Counted from the first letter of the stretch, positions 1 through 7,374 are shown. The stretch: 18,993 nt of DNA from Flavobacteriales bacterium UBA1959 (GCA_002336085.1 DDEH01000064.1:1-18993); one strand, 5' to 3'. Notes: generated from the letters alone by a model not told the origin. Numbers and translations: made by a program.

Positions 1-249
1 AACCAGTATTATCTCAATTCGGGATCCATGCAGGCGGACACCATCACTTCGGAAATAAATGAAAAAGATATCCATTCAGCTATTGATGGATTGAAAGCAG
101 ACTTCCGCATTCCCTTTACAATGTTTTTAGAGGGTTTCCATTACGATGAAATTGCCAGTGAATTGAACATTCCAATGGGCACGGTAAAGAGTCGAATCTT
201 TCATGCTCGCAAAAAGCTTGCTACAGAGCTGGTTGCTTTTCGCAACTGA
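1..249 (+). CDS. ECF-type RNA polymerase sigma factor, C-terminal fragment
   Basis: The reading frame is open from the first base of the window, so the N-terminal part (region 2, which binds core polymerase and the -10 element) lies outside. The visible 82 residues are sigma-70 region 4: a short helix of the 'ID.LKADFRIPF' type, then a helix-turn-helix reading HYDEIASELNIPMGTVKSRI and a basic tail HARKKL. Region 4 contacts the -35/-33 promoter element. The pattern matches ECF sigma factors, and the 'FRIPF...EG' lead-in is typical of Bacteroidota ECFs as I recall them. An ATG at 28 falls inside the domain and is not the real start. The gene ends 69 bp before the adhesin-like gene. No anti-sigma gene follows, so if one exists it is upstream or elsewhere. 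Confidence is high for the family; the regulon is unknown. Confidence 0.9.
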   Translation, partial: NQYYLNSGSMQADTITSEINEKDIHSAIDGLKADFRIPFTMFLEGFHYDEIASELNIPMGTVKSRIFHARKKLATELVAFRN

Positions 250-296
250 GACGCAACCAATTAACACTTTGCGATGTTGGAAGAATGTGGTAACAT

Positions 297-304
297 TACC
301 TTTC
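297..304 (+). promoter_or_regulatory. Candidate -7 box (TACCTTTC) for the adhesin-like gene
   Basis: TACCTTTC differs from the Bacteroidota -7 consensus TAnnTTTG only in the last base. A TTG at 276-278 lies 18 bp upstream, close to the expected -33 spacing. Transcription would begin near 308-310 and leave a leader of about 10 nt before the ATG at 319. This supports 319 rather than 274 as the start. Confidence 0.4.
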
Positions 305-318
305 TAATACAACGTTGC

Positions 319-3300
319 ATGACTCGACTTAATCTTCGCTATTTTACTTGCCTTTTGATAGCAAGCGTTTCGCTTGGCCCTCAGCTGCAAGCCCAGTTGG
401 ACGTTGAGTCGGGATTGTCCCTTGAGGAATATGTGAATGATATTTTGCTTGGAAATGGTATTCAGGCATTCAACATCAGTTACCAAGGAGGAGATCAGCA
501 GTTAGGGTACCTCACAGGAGGCGATGATGTTTTTTCTATTTCCTCCGGCTTAATATTGAGTTGTGATGTTGCGGAGAATCTGGAGTGTCCAACGGACTTT
601 TTGACGTGTGACGGTTGCTTGGGGACAGGTTTCAGTGATCCCGACTTACTGGATATTGCAAATTCTGTGCCTGACCTTATCGGAGAGAATTTTAACGTGA
701 GCTCTGTGAATGATGGATGTGTTCTTGAGTTTGATTTTGTGGCTGCAGGCGATACTGTGAGTTTCGATTATGTCTTCGGCTCTGATGAATACCTGACCTG
801 GATTAATACTCAATTTAACGACGTTTTTGCTTTCTTTCTGAGTGGTCCAGGCATAACCGGTCCGTATGACAGTCCTGCAGGTTTCCCAGATGGAGCAGTC
901 AATATCGCGGGAATTCCCAACACAGACCCGAATATTCCGATCACTATTTCTTCTGTAAATCCAGGAACAAACGCAGAATTTTATATCGACAACCAAGGAG
1001 GTTCGGACGTTTGTATCAATGGCTATACCGTGCCCTTTACTGCGTCCCACCCTGTAGAATGCGGAGAAACATACCACATCAAACTGGCCATAGCAGACGG
1101 GAGTGACACTGCCTTGGAGTCGGTTGTGGTTTTGGAGGAAGGTTCGTTTGAATCAAATGCAGTGGTTCAAATTGATTTGAGCATTGACGTTGGTGGTCCA
1201 GAGGCAAATACGATTTATGAGGATTGCGGTCAAGCGACATTGACGTTTGAGCGTCCTGTTGAAACCATTCTTGATATTCAAGAAATGGTTTACATCAATT
1301 ATGGCAATAGTGTGGCAACCAACGGTGTTGACTATGGGCAACCCCAACCTGACGGTTCTTTGCTGCCTCTCCCGGATTCGATTGTTTTTGCTCCTTTCGT
1401 GAGCATCGTTCAATTCATCCTAACCGCGGCAATTGATGGAGTCGCGGAAGGTCCAGAATTGGTGGAGATGGAAATTGAAAATGTGGCCGCCTGTAACGGT
1501 GGTGGACTTACGACTTACTTCTCTTTTTTCGTGGCCGAAGAGCCACCGCCATTCGAAGTGAGCGGTTATAACACAGAAATGTGTCTCGGTGATATCATTG
1601 AACTCGCTCCACTTGTGAGTGGCGGATATGGCAATTACACGTTCGACTGGCTTTGCAATGGCGAGACGGGATCGCCTTATTTTTTCGAACCCAGTGAGGC
1701 CGGGCCATGGGAATGTGAAATTATTGTCGGTGATACGTGTGGCATGCCCTCTGAATCTGCCATTATCGAGGTGGAAGTTTTACAATTTGATCCGCTTGAG
1801 GTAAACATTGTGGAGGAGACCATTGAATTGGAATGCAATGGATTTGTTGATATTGAAGCCATTGGAACAGGCGGTTACAATGGCGCAGAAGGAGGCTTCT
1901 ATGAATATGCCTGGGAAGACCAGGATGGGAATAATCTTTTCCCTAGTTGGTTCGATCCGTCTATTATTGGTTTGAGTACTTGGCAAAATGCGGATGAGGT
2001 CTTTGTTACACTTACTGATGCCTGTGGCTTGGAGGCCACGGATAGTTTGGAAATCACATACAACATACCGCCCGTTGTGGTCACCGTTGACGAGCAGGTG
2101 GATGTTTTGTGCAATGACCCCTTCAGTATTACCGCTTCTGCTACTGGCACGGGCCCATTCAACTATACTTGGCTGGATGGTGGAACTTGGTTGGGGTGGG
2201 GGAACCCCTTGAACTGGTCTACAAGCTCGGATGAAAGCATTGTCCTTGAGGTGAGCGATGCGTGTGGACAACTGGAATCGGTAGACATCGAGATTACGGT
2301 TGAAGCGCCGGAGGTCATTGTGAGCTTGCCCGATGGAGTGGTAGGGCCGTGCACGGAAGTCTTCAATTTGCAGGCAGATGTGACCAGCGGATCCGGCGGG
2401 TACCAGTTTTCATGGTTTCAGAATGGAATCAATATGAATGAAAATGATGACAACATCGATATTCAATTGAGCGAGACTGCCACATTTACCGTAAATGTGG
2501 ATGATGGCTGTGGCCAGAACGGAACCGATAACGCCCAAGTTGTAATCGATAATCCGCCCCTGATTGTTGAGCTCGGCCCAGATATTTATGCGAGCTGTGT
2601 GGATTTTACGGTTATTCCCGTTGACATCATTAGTGGTGCAGGGGATTATCAATACGAGTGGTTTGTGAGCGGAGAATCATATGACATGGATGATGAAATC
2701 ACACTCCAATCATTTGGAACCGTTCCAGTAGGCATTTCCGTGCAAGATGGATGTGGTGGAGCGACAATTGATTCGTTGGTTTACATTGTCCCAGACATCC
2801 CAATTTTGTTAGAAGTTACCCCGTCTACGACCATTTGTGCAGGAGACGGTATATCCCTCGAGGCATTGGCTATGGGAGGAGAAGAGGGATTTGTGTATTA
2901 CTGGCCAACACTCGGTGCATATGGGCCTGTGCAATACATATCTCCTACACAAGCTGCGACGTATCCGGTTATAGCTACTGACATATGTGGCGAAGAAATG
3001 GATGATGCGAGTGTTATTGATGTTCAGTATCTCTTCAGTGATTTCACAGTCAGTGGAACGGAGGAAAATGAGAATCGGTACACTTTCCGCGCTACGCCCA
3101 ATCCACCAGAGCCATACGAAGGGGCATACGCATATGATTGGGACTTTGGAGATGGTTCTACCTCTGATGAGCCCATTGCTGTGCATGAATTTGACGGTCT
3201 GAGTGATTACACTGTTACCCTGGATATTACGAGTTGGGTGGGATGTACCAATCAATCGTACACCGTGGTGCGTGGTCCGGTATTGCTTTACGTACCCAAC

Positions 3301-3558
3301 GCGTTTACACCAAACAATGATGGGATTAACGATGCCTTTCGTGTAGTAGGGGGGCAAATAAAGGACTACGAAATATGGATCATGAACCGTTGGGGTGAAC
3401 TGGTCTTTAACAGCAACTCACTCGATGAGTTCTGGGCAGGCGATGTTGCTGGAGGAACTCATTATGCCGAGAATGGCATATACAACTGGGTCATTCGGTT
3501 GAAAGGTTATAATACGGATGCAGAGGAGTTTACCGGAATGCTTCAATTGATGCGTTAA
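319..3558 (+). CDS. Large secreted adhesin-like protein with choice-of-anchor L, Ig-like repeats, PKD and type IX sorting domain
   Basis: This encodes about 1079 residues. I chose ATG 319 over ATG 274 because it gives a clean signal peptide (MTRLNLRYFTCLLIASVSLG, cleavage near AQA-Q) and fits the promoter. Residue positions are approximate. Residues 30-280 form a choice-of-anchor L domain (YVFGSDEYLTWINTQFNDVF and AFFLSGPGI are hallmarks). Residues 281-390 resemble a Calx-beta domain. Residues 410-904 hold six Ig-like repeats of about 80 residues, each with an early Cys, a Y.W or F.W core and a late 'D.CG' motif. Residues 905-975 are a PKD domain (YDWDFGDGS). The last ~90 residues are a CHU_C/gliding-type C-terminal domain (VPNAFTPNNDGINDAF, MNRWGELVF). 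In this family that domain directs export by the type IX secretion system and surface attachment. The ligand is unknown; adhesion or gliding is inferred from architecture only. The nearest upstream gene encodes an ECF sigma factor. Confidence 0.9.
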   Translation: MTRLNLRYFTCLLIASVSLGPQLQAQLDVESGLSLEEYVNDILLGNGIQAFNISYQGGDQQLGYLTGGDDVFSISSGLILSCDVAENLECPTDFLTCDGCLGTGFSDPDLLDIANSVPDLIGENFNVSSVNDGCVLEFDFVAAGDTVSFDYVFGSDEYLTWINTQFNDVFAFFLSGPGITGPYDSPAGFPDGAVNIAGIPNTDPNIPITISSVNPGTNAEFYIDNQGGSDVCINGYTVPFTASHPVECGETYHIKLAIADGSDTALESVVVLEEGSFESNAVVQIDLSIDVGGPEANTIYEDCGQATLTFERPVETILDIQEMVYINYGNSVATNGVDYGQPQPDGSLLPLPDSIVFAPFVSIVQFILTAAIDGVAEGPELVEMEIENVAACNGGGLTTYFSFFVAEEPPPFEVSGYNTEMCLGDIIELAPLVSGGYGNYTFDWLCNGETGSPYFFEPSEAGPWECEIIVGDTCGMPSESAIIEVEVLQFDPLEVNIVEETIELECNGFVDIEAIGTGGYNGAEGGFYEYAWEDQDGNNLFPSWFDPSIIGLSTWQNADEVFVTLTDACGLEATDSLEITYNIPPVVVTVDEQVDVLCNDPFSITASATGTGPFNYTWLDGGTWLGWGNPLNWSTSSDESIVLEVSDACGQLESVDIEITVEAPEVIVSLPDGVVGPCTEVFNLQADVTSGSGGYQFSWFQNGINMNENDDNIDIQLSETATFTVNVDDGCGQNGTDNAQVVIDNPPLIVELGPDIYASCVDFTVIPVDIISGAGDYQYEWFVSGESYDMDDEITLQSFGTVPVGISVQDGCGGATIDSLVYIVPDIPILLEVTPSTTICAGDGISLEALAMGGEEGFVYYWPTLGAYGPVQYISPTQAATYPVIATDICGEEMDDASVIDVQYLFSDFTVSGTEENENRYTFRATPNPPEPYEGAYAYDWDFGDGSTSDEPIAVHEFDGLSDYTVTLDITSWVGCTNQSYTVVRGPVLLYVPNAFTPNNDGINDAFRVVGGQIKDYEIWIMNRWGELVFNSNSLDEFWAGDVAGGTHYAENGIYNWVIRLKGYNTDAEEFTGMLQLMR

Positions 3559-3623
3559 ACCGCGGTTCAAAATTCCAACGAGGAAAATTCGCTTCAAGGT
3601 CTCAGGGGCATGGTGAAAACGAT

Positions 3624-3631
3624 TTAATTTG
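3624..3631 (+). promoter_or_regulatory. Possible -7 box (TTAATTTG) for the MFS permease
   Basis: TTAATTTG is one base off TAnnTTTG and sits only 5 nt before the ATG at 3637. No convincing -33 TTG is visible at the right distance. The same TTTG-to-start spacing recurs at other genes in the window, which is the main reason for listing it. Confidence 0.3.
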
Positions 3632-3636
3632 CGGAC

Positions 3637-4953
3637 ATGAATATGACCAAAGTAAAATCGTACCAAGGGCCCTTTATCATTGTTACCTCCCTGTTTTTTA
3701 TGTGGGGATTCATCACTGTTATGGTGGATGCCTTGATTCCGCGACTAAAGGATGTCTTTGAATTGACATTTCTTCAAGCAGGCTTGGTCCAATTTGCTTG
3801 GTTCGCTGCTTATGGTTTGCTCAGCATACCGGGCGGTAATTTAATTGAGCGGATCGGATACAAACGCGGAATTTTGACAGGACTTGGCCTTGCTGCCTTT
3901 GGATGCCTGCTTTTCTACCCTGCAGCCGCAACTCGCGTTTATGGCTTGTTTTTGCTCGCTTTGTTTGTTGTAGCTGGTGGATTGACAATCCTTCAGGTGG
4001 CAGCAAATCCATATATATCCGTATTGGGTGATCCTAAACGAGCGTCGAGTCGGCTCAATCTTGCGCAGGCATTCAATTCCTTGGGGACGACTATTGCGCC
4101 AATTGTGGCCGCTAGCTTTTTATTGAGTGATCAAATTCTAACAGGTGATGAGCAAGGCCAATTGGGTCAGGGTGCTTTGGATGCGTACCGATCAGCTGAA
4201 GCGTCAGCAGTGCAAGCGCCTTTTGTGGTTTTAGCGATGGCTTTTTTGCTGCTAGCTGTTTTGATTGGTGCCAGCAAACTCCCTCGTATTTTGGGCGCCA
4301 GTTCAGAGGGGGGACTGAGAGATGCATGGAAGAACAAAACATTGCGCTACGGTGCGTTTGGCATATTTGCTTATGTAGGAGCTGAAGTTGCTATTGGTTC
4401 TTATATGGTGGGCTACGGCCTGGAGTTGGGAGTTGGTGAGATCATTCGTGAGAATGCATTGCTTTCTTCAATGGCCGGCTTGGCAGCTAGTATCAGAGGG
4501 ATGTCCTTGGAGGGAATCGATACGAAAGGTTTGATAGGAGCATTGCTGACCTTTTACTGGGGAGGAGCAATGATTGGTCGCTTTATAGGTAGTGCCCTGA
4601 TGCAGCGCATTGCTCCAAGTAAGTTGCTGGCCATCTTTGCGCTTGGAGCTTCGGCAATGGTTATTATAAGCCTTTTGTCTTCTGGAGTCACGGCGCTTTT
4701 GGCACTTTTAGCAGTCGGCCTTTTCAATAGCATCATGTTTCCGACAATCTTTACCTTAGGTATTGGTGAATTGGGCGACTTGAAACCTCTGGGCAGTGGT
4801 ATTCTATGCACGGCTATTGTGGGAGGGGCATTCATCCCTCCAGCGGTCGGAGCCTTGGCAGACCACTCAGGTTTTGCAATTGCTCTCGTGTTGCCAGTCT
4901 TCTGCTATTTGTATATCCAATACTTTGCCTCGAAAGTGGCAGGTGCGAAATAG
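3637..4953 (+). CDS. Sugar MFS permease, fucose/glucose-galactose (FHS) family
   Basis: A 438-residue inner-membrane protein of mostly hydrophobic segments, consistent with the 12 helices of MFS carriers. It belongs to the FucP/GluP branch (proton- or sodium-coupled sugar symporters). Supporting motifs are SLFFMWGFITVMVDALIPRL in helix 1 (about residues 18-37), GGNLIERIGYKRG in the helix 2-3 loop (66-78), ILQVAANPYISVLGDP (118-133) and RLNLAQAFNSLGTTIAP (139-155). The last two are strong signatures of glucose/galactose transporters. Length is normal. The start is ATG 3637; ATG 3643 two codons later is an alternative. It has 78 bp to the gene before and no catabolic neighbours, so the sugar cannot be read from context. 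The family call is firm; L-fucose versus glucose/galactose is not decided. Confidence 0.88.
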   Translation: MNMTKVKSYQGPFIIVTSLFFMWGFITVMVDALIPRLKDVFELTFLQAGLVQFAWFAAYGLLSIPGGNLIERIGYKRGILTGLGLAAFGCLLFYPAAATRVYGLFLLALFVVAGGLTILQVAANPYISVLGDPKRASSRLNLAQAFNSLGTTIAPIVAASFLLSDQILTGDEQGQLGQGALDAYRSAEASAVQAPFVVLAMAFLLLAVLIGASKLPRILGASSEGGLRDAWKNKTLRYGAFGIFAYVGAEVAIGSYMVGYGLELGVGEIIRENALLSSMAGLAASIRGMSLEGIDTKGLIGALLTFYWGGAMIGRFIGSALMQRIAPSKLLAIFALGASAMVIISLLSSGVTALLALLAVGLFNSIMFPTIFTLGIGELGDLKPLGSGILCTAIVGGAFIPPAVGALADHSGFAIALVLPVFCYLYIQYFASKVAGAK

Positions 4954-4997
4954 TCTAGAAAAGAAAGAGGGAATCGGTAGTTTCTCTGAATTGCGCA

Positions 4998-5036
4998 GTT
5001 GGTAAGAATTGTAAAAACTTTATGCACAATGCCAAC
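4998..5036 (+). terminator. Weak hairpin after the MFS gene, possible terminator
   Basis: GTTGG (4998-5002) pairs with CCAAC (5032-5036), and inside it ATTGT (5008-5012) pairs with ACAAT (5026-5030), with a 13-nt apical loop. Four T residues follow at 5038-5041. The stem is interrupted by a 5-nt/1-nt internal loop and is AT-rich, so termination is only possible. The structure could instead act in the leader of the small gene downstream. Confidence 0.25.
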
Positions 5037-5112
5037 CTTTTAAGCGGAAATGCTGTTCTTTCGTGCAGAGAGCGTATTTGTTCCTTATCTTAAAGTATTA
5101 AAGTTAGAAGCT

Positions 5113-5256
5113 ATGGCCCGTAAAAAGCGATCGAAGGAATTGCAACCGAACATCAAAGTCCGACTCGATAGGAGGACAGTCATCACTGTGCGCGACGAGG
5201 AGAAGTTAGCATTTTGGAAAGAGAAGTATCCGCAATTGGAAGTGCTTGAGAGTTGA
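5113..5256 (+). CDS. Small basic conserved-looking protein (47 residues), function unknown
   Basis: The product begins MARKKRSKELQPNIKVRLDR and ends with an acidic/aromatic stretch, FWKEKYPQLEVLES. It has a lysine/arginine-rich N-terminus, a central beta-like stretch 'IKVRLDRRTVITVRD', and no signal peptide or membrane segment. An upstream in-frame ATG at 5050 would add 21 hydrophobic residues unlike the rest, so ATG 5113 is preferred. A weak promoter candidate upstream is TTTG (5077-5080), 18 bp, then TAAAGTTA (5099-5106). The gene is monocistronic: the strong terminator at 5340-5375 lies 83 bp after the stop. I recall short proteins of this build in other Bacteroidota genomes but cannot name a family. 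The basic N-terminus would suit nucleic-acid or ribosome contact; that is a guess. Confidence 0.6.
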   Translation: MARKKRSKELQPNIKVRLDRRTVITVRDEEKLAFWKEKYPQLEVLES

Positions 5257-5339
5257 GGAGTAAATCATTCCGGAGCTTTCTAGTGGCGGGTGATTGGGCG
5301 TTGCACAAAGAGAACGATTGGCTTTTGCTAAATGTTACT

Positions 5340-5375
5340 CATTAAAAAAGCCGGATTGCTCCGGCTTTTTTAATG
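5340..5375. terminator. Bidirectional intrinsic terminator between convergent small genes
   Basis: A 16-bp perfectly paired stem: 5340-5355 pairs with 5360-5375 around the loop TTGC (5356-5359). The core is GCCGGATTGCTCCGGC, flanked by six A on one side and six T on the other, so it has a G/C stem plus U-tract on both strands. It can end the 5113-5256 transcript from the left and the 5414-5683 transcript from the right. It is by far the strongest terminator in the window. Confidence 0.95.
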
Positions 5376-5413
5376 GCCCTGTTTGAGCCAAACGCAATCA
5401 ACACGATCGGGGC

Positions 5414-5683
5414 TTAAGCTACCTCTGTTTGCTTCCATGGAGCAAAGGCAAGCTGTTCTCGACCTTTTTTTGTCAAGGTGTAGCCATTCTTGTTTTGGAG
5501 CATTCCATCCAAGTATAAATTGGTAATTCGCTCACCAATCCTCGCTTGTCCCACGCTCAGGTCGGTATCGGCTTCTATTCGCTTCCAAAAGTTCCGCTCC
5601 AATACTGCAAGGCGAATGTGCGTCTGTTGTTCCTGCTTGTAAGTGTGAATGATATCAAGGATCATGTAGTCGTACTTGTCCAT
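5414..5683 (-). CDS. Small winged-helix-like protein (89 residues)
   Basis: The product starts MDKYDYMILDIIHTYKQEQQ and continues with three predicted helices followed by the segment NLYLDGMLQNKNGYTLTKKG, the helix-then-hairpin pattern of a winged helix 'wing' (compare 'GLI...NG.Y.LT.KG' in PadR/MarR-type and archaeal transcription regulators). Residues 'VGQARIGERITNLYLDGML' would be the recognition helix region. No other domain, signal peptide or membrane segment is present. A DNA-binding or protein-protein role is inferred from fold-like pattern only. It is convergent with the 47-residue gene across the shared terminator. Upstream (5684-5760) lie short palindromes and, at 5741-5747, a TACTTTG on the minus strand that could be a poor -7 box with a ~57-nt leader. 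The specific function is unknown. Confidence 0.65.
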   Translation of the reverse strand: MDKYDYMILDIIHTYKQEQQTHIRLAVLERNFWKRIEADTDLSVGQARIGERITNLYLDGMLQNKNGYTLTKKGREQLAFAPWKQTEVA

Positions 5684-5910
5684 GGGTCGAGTGGTATGGT
5701 AGGGTTAGGTAGTCGTTGTGAAAGTCCGAAGACTTAGCTGCAAAGTAGACGTCGACGTTTGAAAAGTTGTCAGTACCGCTGACGTAAATATGAACGAATT
5801 GTTAACGACTCTGCTGAAGATGTTGAAGACTTGTGAATAGCGCAATTCTATTGCCTATAAGTAGCTGTTTGACAAAGTATTAGCGAGATTCCGGGACGGC
5901 AACAGGTCAA
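5684..5910. other. 227-bp intergenic region with four short palindromes
   Basis: This is the longest non-coding stretch, lying between the start of the winged-helix gene and the end of aat (both minus). It holds four small dyads: AAGTC-CGAA-GACTT (5722-5735), the perfect 10-mer ACGTCGACGT (5749-5758), GTCAG-TACCG-CTGAC (5769-5783) and GCAAT-TCT-ATTGC (5842-5854). None has a T-tract, so none is a clear terminator. They could be operators for the winged-helix protein or chance palindromes. No open frame of plausible composition or tRNA-like fold is seen. Confidence 0.4.
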
Positions 5911-6603
5911 TTATAATACGTTCCAGCGGCCGCGTCGGGTGGCACCATTGCTCAAATGCGTTTTTAAAATGCCCATAAATTCGTCCCGCTCGATTTCAAT
6001 AGCTCCCAAGCTTTTCAGGTGAGAGTTTTGGATTTGGCAATCGATTGGACCAAAATGATTTTTTTTGGCCCACTCTATGAGGTGGACAAATGCAATTTTG
6101 GACGCATTGCTTTCGGAAGAATACATGCTTTCACCAAAAAACATTTTGCCAATGGATACGCCGTAAAGTCCACCGATGAGTTCGCCATCGCGCCATGTTT
6201 CAAATGAATGCGCAAGGCCTAGTCGATGCAAGCGAACGTACGCGCCAACAATTTCCTCAGAAATCCATGTGCCTTCTCCATCCTTCCTCAATTTTCCGCA
6301 GTTGCGGATGACTTCTTCAAAACAAGTGTCAGTTTTAACTTCATAATCGTGTCGATTGAGCACATTTCGCATGCTCTTTGAGATTTTTAAATCGTCCAAC
6401 GGAAGGATGCATCGCTTTTCGGGTGCCCACCACAAAATCGGATCATTTTCACCGTACCACGGAAAGATCCCGCCTTCATACGCAGCAATGAGTCTGGCCT
6501 CGTTCAGATCACCGCCAATGGCAAGAAGGCCTTCCCATGATTCTTCCAGAGGGGGGAATCCAATGGTGTCGTCTAGCATGGTTATTCGAGGCTGATCTGT
6601 CAT
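5911..6603 (-). CDS. aat: Leucyl/phenylalanyl-tRNA-protein transferase
   Basis: This cytoplasmic enzyme moves Leu or Phe from aminoacyl-tRNA to the N-terminus of proteins beginning with Arg or Lys, making them substrates for ClpS/ClpAP (bacterial N-end rule). The 230-residue length matches E. coli Aat (234). Family motifs are present: LLAIGGDLNEARLIAAYEGG (26-45) followed by IFPWY, then ILWWAPEKRC (56-65), then GLAHSFETWRDGELIGGLYG (129-148) and KMFFGESMYSSESNASKIAF (153-172), with DCQIQNSHLKSLGA (188-201) near the end. The frame runs up to an ATG at 6663, but ATG 6603 places the conserved 'FPPLEES.EGLLA' at the expected distance. A TATCTTCG (minus, 6619-6626) just upstream fits as a -7 box. 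The gene is divergent from the NUDIX gene. Confidence is very high. Confidence 0.95.
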   Translation of the reverse strand: MTDQPRITMLDDTIGFPPLEESWEGLLAIGGDLNEARLIAAYEGGIFPWYGENDPILWWAPEKRCILPLDDLKISKSMRNVLNRHDYEVKTDTCFEEVIRNCGKLRKDGEGTWISEEIVGAYVRLHRLGLAHSFETWRDGELIGGLYGVSIGKMFFGESMYSSESNASKIAFVHLIEWAKKNHFGPIDCQIQNSHLKSLGAIEIERDEFMGILKTHLSNGATRRGRWNVL

Positions 6604-6618
6604 AGCTGAAGTTCTTTT

Positions 6619-6626
6619 CGAAGATA
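6619..6626 (-). promoter_or_regulatory. Candidate -7 box (TATCTTCG) for aat
   Basis: Read on the minus strand this is TATCTTCG, one base from TAnnTTTG, 15 nt before the aat ATG at 6603. It implies a leader of about 10 nt and supports the shorter aat start. Confidence 0.35.
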
Positions 6627-6649
6627 GCGCATGGTCATTGATTCTGTCC

Positions 6650-6657
6650 GATTTTTG
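6650..6657 (+). promoter_or_regulatory. Possible -7 box (GATTTTTG) for the NUDIX gene
   Basis: GATTTTTG matches TAnnTTTG except for the first base and ends 4 nt before ATG 6662. The same TTTG-4 nt-start geometry appears at 7363-7370. No clear -33 element is present. Confidence 0.3.
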
Positions 6658-6661
6658 TCGC

Positions 6662-7342
6662 ATGCCAACGATTCATCCTTCTTTTGTTCGATCGCTTGCA
6701 ATGCGCATCAAAAATGATGGTGTCACCTTTGGCGCAATGGCAGATCAGGAGATGCCTTTTCGAAGACCATTGAAGTCTGAAGCCCTCGATTTGGGCTACC
6801 GCGTTCGAAATGCAGCCGTATTACTGGTTTTGGTTCCCGAGGCGGGTCAGTGGTCTGTCGTGCTTATGAAGCGGCAAGAATATTCGGGTGTTCACAGCGG
6901 CCAAATAGCCATCCCAGGAGGAGAGGTGGAATCTGGCGATGGAGATGCCAAGGCTACGGCCATTCGGGAATTCGAAGAGGAGATGGGAGTGAAGGTTCCT
7001 GCATCGAATGTTTTTGCACAACTTACTGAGCGTTATATCCCGCCCAGCCAATTTTCGGTAGTGCCTTTCTTGGGGTTTTTGAACGAGTTGCCGCAATGGA
7101 AACTGGATGGAAAAGAAGTAGCAGAGGCCATTATTGTTCCAATGAAGAATCTGCTTGTGCACAATGCTCTAAAGAACATGGAGATTGTTTTGGCAGACGG
7201 CAGAACAGCTATACTTCCGGCGTATTCATTTGACGGCCATGTGATCTGGGGCGCAACGGCAATTATGCTCACAGAATTCATAGCAGCATGGAAAACCACC
7301 TTTCCAAATGCCCTCAAAGTGGCTAAGGACGGTTCCAACTGA
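6662..7342 (+). CDS. NUDIX hydrolase, coenzyme A pyrophosphatase-like
   Basis: A 226-residue cytoplasmic protein. The segment VVLMKRQEYSGVHSGQIAIP followed by GGEVES (66-91) corresponds to the CoA-diphosphatase signature that precedes the Nudix box (compare LLTxRs...HaGQiaFPGG in the NudL/Pcd1 family). The Nudix box ends in REFEEEMGV (102-110), supplying the metal-binding glutamates. One usual glutamate of G-x5-E-x7-REUXEE is a Gly here (in GDGD); E. coli NudL, as I recall it, also deviates in this spacer. The expected reaction is hydrolysis of CoA or oxidised CoA to 3',5'-ADP and 4'-phosphopantetheine derivatives. A TTG at 6638 would extend the frame by eight residues but ATG 6662 is preferred. 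The gene is divergent from aat and 32 bp before the helical-repeat gene. Family certain; substrate likely. Confidence 0.88.
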   Translation: MPTIHPSFVRSLAMRIKNDGVTFGAMADQEMPFRRPLKSEALDLGYRVRNAAVLLVLVPEAGQWSVVLMKRQEYSGVHSGQIAIPGGEVESGDGDAKATAIREFEEEMGVKVPASNVFAQLTERYIPPSQFSVVPFLGFLNELPQWKLDGKEVAEAIIVPMKNLLVHNALKNMEIVLADGRTAILPAYSFDGHVIWGATAIMLTEFIAAWKTTFPNALKVAKDGSN

Positions 7343-7362
7343 AATCTCTACTTAGAGTGCTG

Positions 7363-7370
7363 TATTTTTG
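7363..7370 (+). promoter_or_regulatory. -7 box (TATTTTTG) abutting the start of the helical-repeat gene
   Basis: An exact TAnnTTTG match whose last G lies 4 nt before ATG 7375. With the usual 4-6 nt from box to +1, transcription would start at or within a base or two of the A of the ATG, giving a leaderless message. No -33 TTG is visible at the normal distance, so it is either an extended or weak promoter. Confidence 0.5.
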
Positions 7371-7374
7371 CAAC

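Noticed and set aside
274..318. Upstream ATG for the adhesin-like gene
   Set aside because: It would add 15 residues with two Cys before the signal peptide and would start upstream of the likely promoter box at 297-304.
646..1077. Minus-strand open frame of 143 codons, and similar ones at 1780-2271 and 2809-3357
   Set aside because: All are antisense to the adhesin-like gene, whose frame carries clear domains; their composition is not protein-like.
5257..5339. Stretch after the small basic gene, considered as a tRNA or small RNA
   Set aside because: No cloverleaf, T-loop motif or promoter could be recognised; it is best read as a 3' untranslated region leading to the terminator.
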